Part shown: positions 6,296 to 12,540 of the stretch, in pieces
How the letters are laid out: every line of letters starts with the position of its first letter
Numbering within the stretch: position 1 is the stretch's first letter
Origin: an uncultured Collinsella sp.
Lineage (GTDB): Bacteria > Actinomycetota > Coriobacteriia > Coriobacteriales > Coriobacteriaceae
DNA length: 14,198 nt
Reading direction: 5' to 3'
Assembly (NCBI GenBank): GCA_900544205.1
Contig: UQUG01000047.1
Span: 1-14,198, forward strand
Made by a program: the position numbers and the translations under genes
Notes under the pieces: model-generated
What the model was told of the DNA's origin: nothing
The model's input: the letters and a program-made list of their open reading frames with translations, nothing else
Database searches by the model: none

Positions 6296-7699
6296 TTAGA
6301 AGTCGGCGTTGCCCACGGTGCGCGGGTGCGGCAGGACGTCGCGGATGTTGCCCACGCCGGTCAGATACATGACCAAGCGCTCGAAGCCCAGACCGTAGCC
6401 GGCGTGCTTGCAGGAACCGTAGCGGCGCAGGTCAAGGTAGTACTTGTACTGCTCGGGATTCATACCCAGGTCCTTGATGCGGGCCTCGAGCAGATCCAGG
6501 CGCTCCTCGCGCTGGGAGCCACCGATGATCTCGCCGATGCCCGGCACCAGGCAGTCGGCGGCGGCGACGGTCTTGCCGTCCTCGTTCATGCGCATGTAGA
6601 ACGCCTTGATCTCGGCCGGGTAGTCGGTCACGAAGGTCGGGCGCTTAAAGTGCTCCTCGGTCAGGAAACGCTCGTGCTCGGTCTGCAGATCGATGCCCCA
6701 GCTGACGGGGTAGTCGAACTTGTGGCCGGCGGCCACCGCCTGCTCCAGGATCTCGACGGCCTCGGTGTAGGTAACGCGGGCAAAGTCGGAGTTGGCGACA
6801 TGGTCCAGGCGCTCAAGCAGACCCTTGTCCACAAACTTGTTGAGCATGTTGAGCTCGTCGGGGCAGGTGGCCATAACGTCCTTAAGGACGTACTTGAGCA
6901 TGGCCTCGGCGTTATCCATGTAGTCGTTCAGATCGGCGAAGGCCATCTCGGGCTCAATCATCCAAAACTCGGCGGCGTGGCGCGTGGTGTTGGAGTTTTC
7001 GGCGCGGAAGGTGGGGCCAAAGGTGTACACGTCGCCAAAGGCCATGGCAAAGTTCTCGGCATTGAGCTGGCCGGACACGGTGAGGCTCGCATGCTTGCCA
7101 AAGAAGTCCTGGCTCCAGTCGACCTCGCCGGACTCGGTGAGGGGCGGGTTTTTGGGGTCGAGCGTGGTCACGCGGAACATCTCGCCGGCGCCCTCGCAGT
7201 CACTCGTGGTGATGATGGGGGTGTTGACATAGACAAAGCCCTGCTCCTGGAAGAAGCGGTGGATAGCGGCAGCCGCGACAGAGCGGATGCGGAACACGGC
7301 GCGGAACAGGTTGGTGCGCGGACGCAGGTGCTGCTGGGTGCGCAGGAACTCGACGGTTGCGCGCTTCTTCTGCAGCGGGTAATCCGGGGCGCTCGTGCCC
7401 TCGACCTCGATGGAGGTGGCAGAAAGCTCGAAGGGCTGGGGCGCATCGGGGGTCAGCTTGACGGTGCCGGTGCAGATGAGGGCGGCCGAGACGTTTTGAT
7501 GGGCGATCTCGTCGTAGTTGTCGAGCGCCTCGCGGTTCATGACGACCTGCAGGTCGCGGAAGCAGCTGCCGTCGTTGAGTGTAACGAAGCCAAAGTTCTT
7601 CATGTCGCGGACGGACTTGACCCAGCCGGCAACGGTGACGGTCTGGCCACCGAGCGACTCGGCATCGGCATAGAGCTGCGCGATTTTGGTGCGGTTCAC
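6296..7699 (-). CDS. asnS: Asparaginyl-tRNA synthetase
   Basis: A 467-residue class IIb aminoacyl-tRNA synthetase that charges tRNA-Asn with asparagine in the cytoplasm. An N-terminal OB-fold anticodon-binding domain (about 18-105, QTVTVAGWVKSVRDMKNFGFVTLNDGS) is followed by the catalytic domain with motif 2 FRAENSNTTRHAAEFW (231-246) and motif 3 GLGFERLVMYLTGVGNIRDV near the C-terminus. The ending PHPRTVGNADF is typical of AsnRS; the NTTRH and IRDVLPHPRT signatures favour it over AspRS. Length is normal. Translation most likely begins at GTG 7699, with GGAGG about 5 nt upstream; the ATG just before it (ATGGGAGG) is part of the ribosome binding site itself. Its presence suggests direct tRNA-Asn charging, although an amidotransferase route elsewhere is not excluded. 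Confidence 0.97.
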   Translation of the reverse strand: MNRTKIAQLYADAESLGGQTVTVAGWVKSVRDMKNFGFVTLNDGSCFRDLQVVMNREALDNYDEIAHQNVSAALICTGTVKLTPDAPQPFELSATSIEVEGTSAPDYPLQKKRATVEFLRTQQHLRPRTNLFRAVFRIRSVAAAAIHRFFQEQGFVYVNTPIITTSDCEGAGEMFRVTTLDPKNPPLTESGEVDWSQDFFGKHASLTVSGQLNAENFAMAFGDVYTFGPTFRAENSNTTRHAAEFWMIEPEMAFADLNDYMDNAEAMLKYVLKDVMATCPDELNMLNKFVDKGLLERLDHVANSDFARVTYTEAVEILEQAVAAGHKFDYPVSWGIDLQTEHERFLTEEHFKRPTFVTDYPAEIKAFYMRMNEDGKTVAAADCLVPGIGEIIGGSQREERLDLLEARIKDLGMNPEQYKYYLDLRRYGSCKHAGYGLGFERLVMYLTGVGNIRDVLPHPRTVGNADF

Positions 7700-7745
7700 G
7701 TATCCTCCCATAACGGTTGAATGATAGTTATCCATACAGTTCGAT

Positions 7746-7754
7746 ATTCTAGCA
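7746..7754 (-). promoter_or_regulatory. Extended -10 promoter of asnS
   Basis: TGCTAGAAT on the minus strand matches an extended -10 element, about 47 nt upstream of the GTG start. No good -35 box is visible at the usual distance, which is tolerated for extended -10 promoters. No T-box structure was recognised in the short leader. Confidence 0.45.
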
Positions 7755-7804
7755 GCTCGGCTCATTTGGGCTATACAGATAAGGCATTGGCGGGATGGTT
7801 TTTC

Positions 7805-7843
7805 AAACGAAAAGCGCCCGCGGCCTAATGGTCGTGGGCGCTT
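7805..7843 (-). terminator. Rho-independent terminator of crr
   Basis: The 14-bp stem (7812-7825 with 7830-7843, loop TAAT) has two imperfect positions. On the minus strand it ends GGGCGCTTTTCGTTT, giving a U-rich tail. It lies about 40 nt after the crr stop codon. Confidence 0.8.
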
Positions 7844-7880
7844 GACGAGGTGCCTTTTGGCTGTGTGGCGCGGGGCCTGG

Positions 7881-8444
7881 CTACTTGGTCTTGGCAACCA
7901 GCAGCGGGTCGCCAAGCTTGACGAGCGGGTTGCCGCCGATAAGCGTTCCAGACTCGCCGACATGGTCGATGCTCTTAAGACGATCGAGCTCGGAGACGAT
8001 GACGGTCACGATGTCCTCGTGACCAGCGGCCTTAATGGCCTCGCGGTCGAAGCTGATGAGCGGCTGGCCTGCCTTGACCACATCGCCCATCTCGACAAAG
8101 CGGGCAAAACCCTTGCCGTTCATTTCCACGGTGCCCAGGCCGACATGGATGAACACGCGAAGACCGTCCTCGGTGATCATGCCAATGGAGTGGTTGGTGA
8201 CAGTGGTGGCGCCGATGCGGCCGTTGGCGGGCGCATAGATGGTGCCGGTAATGGGCTCGATGCCATAGCCCTGGCCAAGCATGCCCGAGGCGATCGTCTC
8301 GTCGGGAACCTCGTTCAGGTTGACGAGCACGCCGTTGACGGGGGCATAGATGACGCCTTCGCGGGTAGCGAAGCTTGCTGCGGGCGGAACGGACGCCTCG
8401 CCGGTCGAGGTGAAGGTGGACTTAAGCGAATCGAGCAGACCCAT
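7881..8444 (-). CDS. crr: PTS glucose-type IIA component
   Basis: A 187-residue cytoplasmic phosphocarrier of the sugar phosphotransferase system; it passes phosphate from HPr to a IIB domain. The IIA-Glc fold is recognisable: VIYAPVNGVLVNLNEVPDET, then GTIYAPANGRIG, TNHSIGM with the auxiliary His85, and FIHVGLGTVEMNGKGF with His100 as the likely phosphorylation site. It is a stand-alone protein rather than the tail of a IICBA fusion, so it must serve IICB partners encoded elsewhere. ATG 8444 is preceded by GGAGG at 5 nt. The leader carries a LacI-type palindrome. It diverges from the esterase gene and ends in its own terminator, so it is transcribed alone. Confidence 0.93.
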   Translation of the reverse strand: MGLLDSLKSTFTSTGEASVPPAASFATREGVIYAPVNGVLVNLNEVPDETIASGMLGQGYGIEPITGTIYAPANGRIGATTVTNHSIGMITEDGLRVFIHVGLGTVEMNGKGFARFVEMGDVVKAGQPLISFDREAIKAAGHEDIVTVIVSELDRLKSIDHVGESGTLIGGNPLVKLGDPLLVAKTK

Positions 8445-8491
8445 AGTTGCCTCCAACTTAAATAGGCGCATATCGCGCGTTTGGTTTGCCG

Positions 8492-8508
8492 GAAACGTTT
8501 CACATGTG
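8492..8508. promoter_or_regulatory. LacI/Cra-like palindromic operator in the crr leader
   Basis: GAAACGTTTC (8492-8501) is a perfect palindrome with the central CG typical of LacI-family operators; CACATGTG (8501-8508), also a perfect palindrome, abuts it. On the minus strand the pair reads CACATGTGAAACGTTTCC. It is not an exact CcpA cre sequence. It lies about 25-45 nt downstream of the predicted crr -10 box, so a bound repressor would block elongation. Confidence 0.5.
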
Positions 8509-8532
8509 TTTCGCGGCTTGGTCAACGCCCCT

Positions 8533-8561
8533 ATTCTACGCTGCTCAACGATACCTCTGAA
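8533..8561 (-). promoter_or_regulatory. Predicted promoter of crr
   Basis: The -10 TAGAAT (8533-8538) and the weaker -35 TTCAGA (8556-8561) are separated by 17 bp on the minus strand. The transcript would have a leader of about 80 nt that includes the GAAACGTTTC palindrome. Confidence 0.45.
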
Positions 8562-8640
8562 CTGGGATTATGTGATATATCAGTTGAAGGGAAACTTATT
8601 GCCGGAGTGTTTCTGCGCCACGGGTTCAAGTGGGGTACGC

Positions 8641-8668
8641 TTGAAGGCAAAAAACAAGGGCGCATAAT
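8641..8668 (+). promoter_or_regulatory. Predicted promoter of the esterase gene
   Basis: TTGAAG (8641-8646) and CATAAT (8663-8668) are spaced 16 bp. The start would fall near 8675, giving a very short leader that begins about at the ribosome binding site GAAGGGAG. This close spacing lowers confidence. Confidence 0.4.
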
Positions 8669-8687
8669 TTGCGCGAAGGGAGCACAT

Positions 8688-9587
8688 ATGATTGTCGAGA
8701 ACCATGCGCTGTGGGGCGAGGAGCCGACCGAGGATTATCCGGCGACCTTTACGTATCTGGGTGCCGAGCCGCTGCCCGACAAGCCCAATGGCCGCCGCCC
8801 CGCGGTGATCATCTGCGGCGGAGGCGGGTTTACGCATATCGCTCCGCACGAGCAGGACCCGGTGGCGTTTGCGTTTTTGGACCGCGGCTACCAGGCCTTT
8901 GTGCTCAACTATGTCACGAGTTCTACGGGTGACGTGAGCTTTCCGCACCCCCAGGCAGATCTTGCCAAGATGGTCGCCACGGTGCGCGCGAATGCCGACG
9001 AGTGGCATGTCGACCCCAAGCGCGTGTGCGTCGTGGGCTTTTCTGCTGGCGGCATGATTTGCGCCTCGCTGGCAACACAGTGGAAGACCGGCCCCTTCGC
9101 GGCACTTGCCGGGGCGCGTCCGGACGACATTCGTCCCGATGCCGTGGTGCTGGGCTATCCATTGCTCGACTTTGCCTATGTGCGCGACATGCAGACGCGC
9201 GATCCGCGCATTGACTTGCGCGTGCCCAAGACGGGCGGCAAGACGGGGCGCGATTTGCTCAACGACTACCTGTCGATGGTGACGGGCGGCGAGGCAACTG
9301 ACGAGCATCTGGCCGACATCTGCCCCACCACGCATGTTTCGCGTCAGATGCCACCGACCTTTGTATGGGGCGTGTCCGACGACAAGACGGCGCCGATCGC
9401 GCAGGTCTATCCGTTTGCCCAACGCATGGCGGAGGAGGGCGTCGCTTGCGAGATGCACGTCTTTGACCAGGGCGGTCACGGCCTTTCGCTCGGCAACGCC
9501 AACACCGCGGTCGACAACGAGGACAAGCAGGTGGCGGTCCGCCCCTGGATTCGCCTAGCCTTCCGCTTTCTGGAGCGCCATCTGTAA
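8688..9587 (+). CDS. Alpha/beta-hydrolase fold esterase
   Basis: A 299-residue cytoplasmic hydrolase with no signal peptide. The oxyanion-hole region AVIICGGGGFTHIAPHEQD (39-57), nucleophile elbow GFSAGG with Ser119, acid region GVSDDKTAP (Asp231/232) and catalytic His264 in GGHGLSL form a complete catalytic triad in normal order. The pattern resembles acetyl-xylan-esterase/BD-FAE-type enzymes (annotated Aes or dienelactone-hydrolase-like), which remove acetyl groups from sugars or related small esters; the true substrate cannot be read. The start was set at ATG 8688 with AAGGGAG 5 nt upstream; the open frame extends to 8481, but that extension has no family resemblance. It diverges from crr and is followed by a hairpin terminator. 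Confidence 0.85.
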   Translation: MIVENHALWGEEPTEDYPATFTYLGAEPLPDKPNGRRPAVIICGGGGFTHIAPHEQDPVAFAFLDRGYQAFVLNYVTSSTGDVSFPHPQADLAKMVATVRANADEWHVDPKRVCVVGFSAGGMICASLATQWKTGPFAALAGARPDDIRPDAVVLGYPLLDFAYVRDMQTRDPRIDLRVPKTGGKTGRDLLNDYLSMVTGGEATDEHLADICPTTHVSRQMPPTFVWGVSDDKTAPIAQVYPFAQRMAEEGVACEMHVFDQGGHGLSLGNANTAVDNEDKQVAVRPWIRLAFRFLERHL

Positions 9588-9616
9588 GAGGACGGGCATC
9601 CCAGCCCTTCAATAAC

Positions 9617-9689
9617 TTGCGGTGAAATAGTTCCGATCTGGGGCATCAACCAGCCCATCCAGGAACTATTCCACCGCAACTTTGTTTTT
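9617..9689 (+). terminator. Hairpin terminator after the esterase (TTGCGGTGGAATAGTTCC family)
   Basis: TTGCGGTGAAATAGTTCC pairs with GGAACTATTCCACCGCAA at 17 of 18 positions around a loop of about 27 nt, then CTTTGTTTTT gives a U-tract. The same stem sequence recurs at 13753-13819 after sotB. It ends the esterase transcript and is also a dispersed repeat. Confidence 0.75.
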
Positions 9690-9700
9690 GATGCCCCGCC

Positions 9701-9903
9701 CGGAAACTGCGTCCCAGTTTTGCCTTTCAAGGTGGGACACGGTTTCCCATAGGGCCTCGACTGGGAAAGTGCGTCCCGTTTCGAGTGGGGATTCCGGGAT
9801 GCATTTTCCGTAAGAGGCCTGTTTGGGAAACCATATCCCGTTTCGAGCCAGAATTCTGGGATGTAGTTTCCCCGAGAGGCCTCATCGGGAAACTATGGCC
9901 CTG
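9701..9903. repeat. Tandem array of 62-bp units, each an imperfect inverted repeat
   Basis: Left arms start at about 9701, 9763, 9825 and 9887, exactly 62 bp apart; right arms start at 9734, 9796 and 9858, again 62 bp apart. Arms resemble GGGAAACTGCGTCCC and its complement, for example GGGAAACCATATCCC with GGGATGTAGTTTCCC. A GGCCT follows each unit with the same period. There are three full units plus the start of a fourth. Sequence identity between units is moderate, but period and dyad symmetry are kept. A 62-bp period is not a multiple of three, so a repetitive protein is unlikely. Within the 472-nt gap between the esterase and feoAB, this fills most of the space. Confidence 0.85.
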
Positions 9904-9940
9904 AACTCTCCTGCCTGTCCCCATTGCGCCAATCTGCTGA

Positions 9941-9970
9941 TTGAACGTCATTGTGTGTTCACGCTATCAT
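9941..9970 (+). promoter_or_regulatory. Promoter of feoAB
   Basis: TTGAAC (9941-9946) and TATCAT (9965-9970) are spaced 18 bp. Transcription would start near 9977, just before the tandem dyad repeats. Confidence 0.55.
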
Positions 9971-9984
9971 GTAAGCTTAAAATT

Positions 9985-10018
9985 GGTTAGCCATGGCAAA
10001 CGGTTAGTCATGGTAAAC
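9985..10018. promoter_or_regulatory. Tandem 17-bp dyad repeats, likely metalloregulator operator
   Basis: GGTTAGCCATGGCAAAC (9985-10001) is followed directly by GGTTAGTCATGGTAAAC (10002-10018). The first copy is nearly palindromic around CCATGG (14 of 16 positions). The half-site GGTTAGcC resembles the half-sites of DtxR/IdeR/MntR-family iron or manganese boxes. Placement just after the predicted start of a ferrous iron transporter gene supports repression by an iron-bound DtxR-type protein. No such regulator is encoded in the window. Confidence 0.6.
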
Positions 10019-10059
10019 AAAATGCAACGCCCTGTGGGCGCCGGGGGAGGAACACGGAC

Positions 10060-12420
10060 GTGAAGCTCGATACGCTCGAGATTGGAAAGGACGCCGTTGT
10101 CGCATCGGTGGCATCGGACGACCAGGCACTCCGACAACATATTTTGGACATGGGCCTAACACCGGGCACCGAAGTCACCATGATGAAGTACGCCCCCATG
10201 GGCGACCCGCTCGAGATTCGCCTGCGTGGCTACGAGTTGACGCTGCGCAAGGACGATGCCGCACGGATTGAGCTCGTGGGTGTTCACGACACAGATACGG
10301 GTCCGCGCGCTAACGCCGCAATCGGCACGACGGAGCACCCGGCACTCGGCGAGGGGACGTATTCGCCCCGCGCGGCAAAGACGGCCGTGCCCGAGGGTGC
10401 GCCGCTGCATTTTGCCCTTGCCGGTAACCAAAACTGCGGCAAGACCACGCTGTTTAACCAGCTGACGGGCTCCAACCAGCATGTCGGTAACTTTCCCGGC
10501 GTGACGGTCGACCGCAAAGATGGCACTATCCGCAACCACCCCGAGGCGGGCGTTACCGACCTGCCTGGCATCTATTCGCTGTCGCCGTACACGGGCGAAG
10601 AGATCGTTAGCCGTCAATTCATCCTTGACGAAAACCCCGACGCCATCATCGATATCATCGACGCCACCAACATCGAGCGTAACCTGTACCTGACGCTGCA
10701 GCTTATGGAGCTCGACCGCCCCATGGTCATCGCGCTCAACATGATGGACGAGGTGACGACCAACGGCGGCGCCATTGACGTCAACCTGCTCGAGAGTCTG
10801 TTGGGCGTGCCGGTCGTCCCCATTAGCGCCGCACGCAACGAGGGTATCGGCGAGCTGGTGGACCATGCCCTGCATGTGGCGCGTTTCCGCGAGCGTCCCG
10901 GCCGCCTGGACTTCTGCGCACCCGATGGCCCAGACGGCGGTGCACTGCATCGCTGTATTCACGGCATCGCCAACCTTATCGAGGACCATGCCGCGACGGC
11001 GCACATTCCCGTGCGTTTTGCGGCGACCAAGCTGGTTGAGGGCGACGAGCTGGTGACCGAGGCGCTTCACCTGGATCGCAACGAGCTCGACGCCATCGAG
11101 CACATCATTACCCAGATGGAGGGCGAGGCCGGCACCGACCGCCTGTCCGCGCTGGCCGATATGCGCTTTAGCTTCATCGGCGACGTGTGTGGGCGCTGCG
11201 TCGTCAAGCCGCACGAGAGCCGCGAGCACGTGCGCTCCGTCAAGATCGACCGCATCCTGACAGGTCGTTACACGGCCATCCCGGCGTTCCTGGTGATCAT
11301 GGGTCTCGTTTTTTGGCTGACGTTTGGCGTGATCGGCGCGGCGTTGCAGGGACTCATGGAGGACGGCATCGCTGCCATCATCGCCTCGGCCGATGCGGGC
11401 CTCAAGGCGTTCGGCACCAACGACGTGGTGCGCTCGCTGGCTGTCGACGGTGTGCTTACGGGTGTGGGCAGCGTGCTGACCTTCCTGCCGATTATCGTCG
11501 TGCTCTTCTTGTTCCTCTCCATTCTGGAAGACTCCGGATACATGGCGCGCGTCGCCTTTGTCATGGATAAGGTGCTGCGTCGTTTTGGCCTGTCGGGCCG
11601 CAGCTTTGTGCCCATGCTCGTCGGGTTTGGCTGCACCGTGCCGGCTATCATGTCGACCCGTACGCTCCCATCCGAGCACGACCGCAAGATGACGGTCATG
11701 CTCACGCCGTTCATGAGCTGCTCGGCCAAGTTGCCGGTCTACGGTCTGCTGTGCGGGGCGTTTTTCCCACAGGCGACGGTTCCCGCCATGGTCTCGCTCT
11801 ATCTGATCGGTATCGTGGTCGGCTGCATTGCGGCTTTGGTGCTCAACCGCACGGCATTTAAGGGCGATCCGGTGCCATTTATCATGGAGCTTCCCAATTA
11901 CCGCCTGCCGAGCATCAAGACGACAGTGATGCTGGCATGGGATAAGGCCAAAGACTTTATTACCAAGGCCTTTACCATTATCTTTGCCGCTACGGTGGTC
12001 ATCTGGTTCCTTCAGACGTTCGATATCCGCTTTAATGTGGTCGCCGATCAGTCGCAAAGCCTGCTTGCGGGCCTCGGCAGCATCATCGCGCCGGCGCTGG
12101 CGCCGCTTGGCTTTGGCGATTGGCGCGCATCCACGGCGCTCGTCACCGGACTTATCGCCAAGGAGAGTGTCATCTCGACCCTCACCGTGCTTTTGGGCGC
12201 GACCTCGCCCGCGGCACTGTCGACCATGTTTTCGCCGTTTACCGCTTACGTGTTCCTGGTCTTTACGTTGCTGTACCCGCCCTGCGTGGCGGCCATCGGC
12301 GCCGTCAGGAGCGAGTTGGGCGCGCGCTATGCCGTTGCCGTGTTCGCGTTTCAAGTGACGGTCGCCTGGATCGTGGCGTTTGTCGTGCATTCGGCGGGCA
12401 TATTGCTGGGGTTGGCTTAG
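10060..12420 (+). CDS. feoB: Fused FeoA-FeoB ferrous iron transporter
   Basis: A 786-residue inner-membrane Fe(II) uptake protein. Residues 1-75 are a FeoA (SH3-like) domain: HILDMGLTPGTEVTMMKYAP, then GDPLEIRLRGYELTLRKDDA. A linker of about 40 residues leads to the FeoB GTPase domain: G1 GNQNCGKT (122-129), G2 region NFPGVTVD (144-151), G3 DLPG (167-170), G4 NMMD (227-230), G5 SAA (256-258). The membrane part includes two conserved FeoB gate segments, FVPMLVGFGCTVPAIMSTRT and LTPFMSCSAKLPVYGL, both with conserved cysteines, and the late YPPCVAAIGAVRSELG. Starts at GTG 10060, 9 nt after GGGGGAGG. No feoC follows. A tandem operator-like repeat precedes it, suggesting iron control. Confidence 0.96.
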   Translation: MKLDTLEIGKDAVVASVASDDQALRQHILDMGLTPGTEVTMMKYAPMGDPLEIRLRGYELTLRKDDAARIELVGVHDTDTGPRANAAIGTTEHPALGEGTYSPRAAKTAVPEGAPLHFALAGNQNCGKTTLFNQLTGSNQHVGNFPGVTVDRKDGTIRNHPEAGVTDLPGIYSLSPYTGEEIVSRQFILDENPDAIIDIIDATNIERNLYLTLQLMELDRPMVIALNMMDEVTTNGGAIDVNLLESLLGVPVVPISAARNEGIGELVDHALHVARFRERPGRLDFCAPDGPDGGALHRCIHGIANLIEDHAATAHIPVRFAATKLVEGDELVTEALHLDRNELDAIEHIITQMEGEAGTDRLSALADMRFSFIGDVCGRCVVKPHESREHVRSVKIDRILTGRYTAIPAFLVIMGLVFWLTFGVIGAALQGLMEDGIAAIIASADAGLKAFGTNDVVRSLAVDGVLTGVGSVLTFLPIIVVLFLFLSILEDSGYMARVAFVMDKVLRRFGLSGRSFVPMLVGFGCTVPAIMSTRTLPSEHDRKMTVMLTPFMSCSAKLPVYGLLCGAFFPQATVPAMVSLYLIGIVVGCIAALVLNRTAFKGDPVPFIMELPNYRLPSIKTTVMLAWDKAKDFITKAFTIIFAATVVIWFLQTFDIRFNVVADQSQSLLAGLGSIIAPALAPLGFGDWRASTALVTGLIAKESVISTLTVLLGATSPAALSTMFSPFTAYVFLVFTLLYPPCVAAIGAVRSELGARYAVAVFAFQVTVAWIVAFVVHSAGILLGLA

Positions 12421-12460
12421 TGTTTTATTGACGGCGCAACCTCTGTGTATCGAATTGTTT

Positions 12461-12495
12461 CGGTCCCGTGTCCGTTACTGACGGATGCGGGACCG
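12461..12495 (+). terminator. Hairpin after feoAB overlapping the sotB promoter
   Basis: CGGTCCCGTGTCCGT (12461-12475) pairs with ACGGATGCGGGACCG (12481-12495) at 13 of 15 positions around a 5-nt loop. The following TTGCTATATAAT is only weakly U-rich, so termination may be partial. The right arm covers most of the -35 to -10 region of the downstream promoter. Confidence 0.6.
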
Positions 12496-12507
12496 TTGCT
12501 ATATAAT
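12478..12507 (+). promoter_or_regulatory. Promoter of sotB
   Basis: A perfect -10 TATAAT (12502-12507) lies 18 bp after CTGACG (12478-12483), a 4-of-6 match to the -35 consensus. It overlaps the feoAB terminator hairpin. Confidence 0.6.
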
Positions 12508-12540
12508 CCCCTCCGCTCAAAATGATTGGAGATGTTATAT

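Noticed and set aside
6248..7720. Long plus-strand open frame opposite asnS (490 codons)
   Set aside because: Low-complexity Val/Gly/Ala/His composition and full overlap with asnS; a shadow of high-GC codon use.
7700..7745. T-box leader ahead of asnS
   Set aside because: The leader is too short and no T-box sequence or terminator/antiterminator pair is visible.
8492..8501. CcpA catabolite-response element
   Set aside because: The palindrome is LacI-like, but the spacing between TG and CG does not fit the usual cre consensus.
8481..8687. N-terminal extension of the esterase frame
   Set aside because: The added residues have no family resemblance, span the crr promoter and operator region, and the ATG at 8688 has a good ribosome binding site.
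9701..9903. CRISPR array
   Set aside because: Repeats are not identical, no unique spacer/repeat alternation is seen, and no cas genes are nearby.
9727..9951. 74-codon minus-strand open frame across the 62-bp array
   Set aside because: The repeat period is not a multiple of three and the translation shows no repeated peptide, so the frame is accidental.
10156..12390. Long minus-strand open frame opposite feoAB (744 codons)
   Set aside because: It is rich in His, Arg, Asp and Gln with no domain pattern, and lies antisense to an unmistakable FeoA-FeoB protein; typical mirror frame of a high-GC gene.
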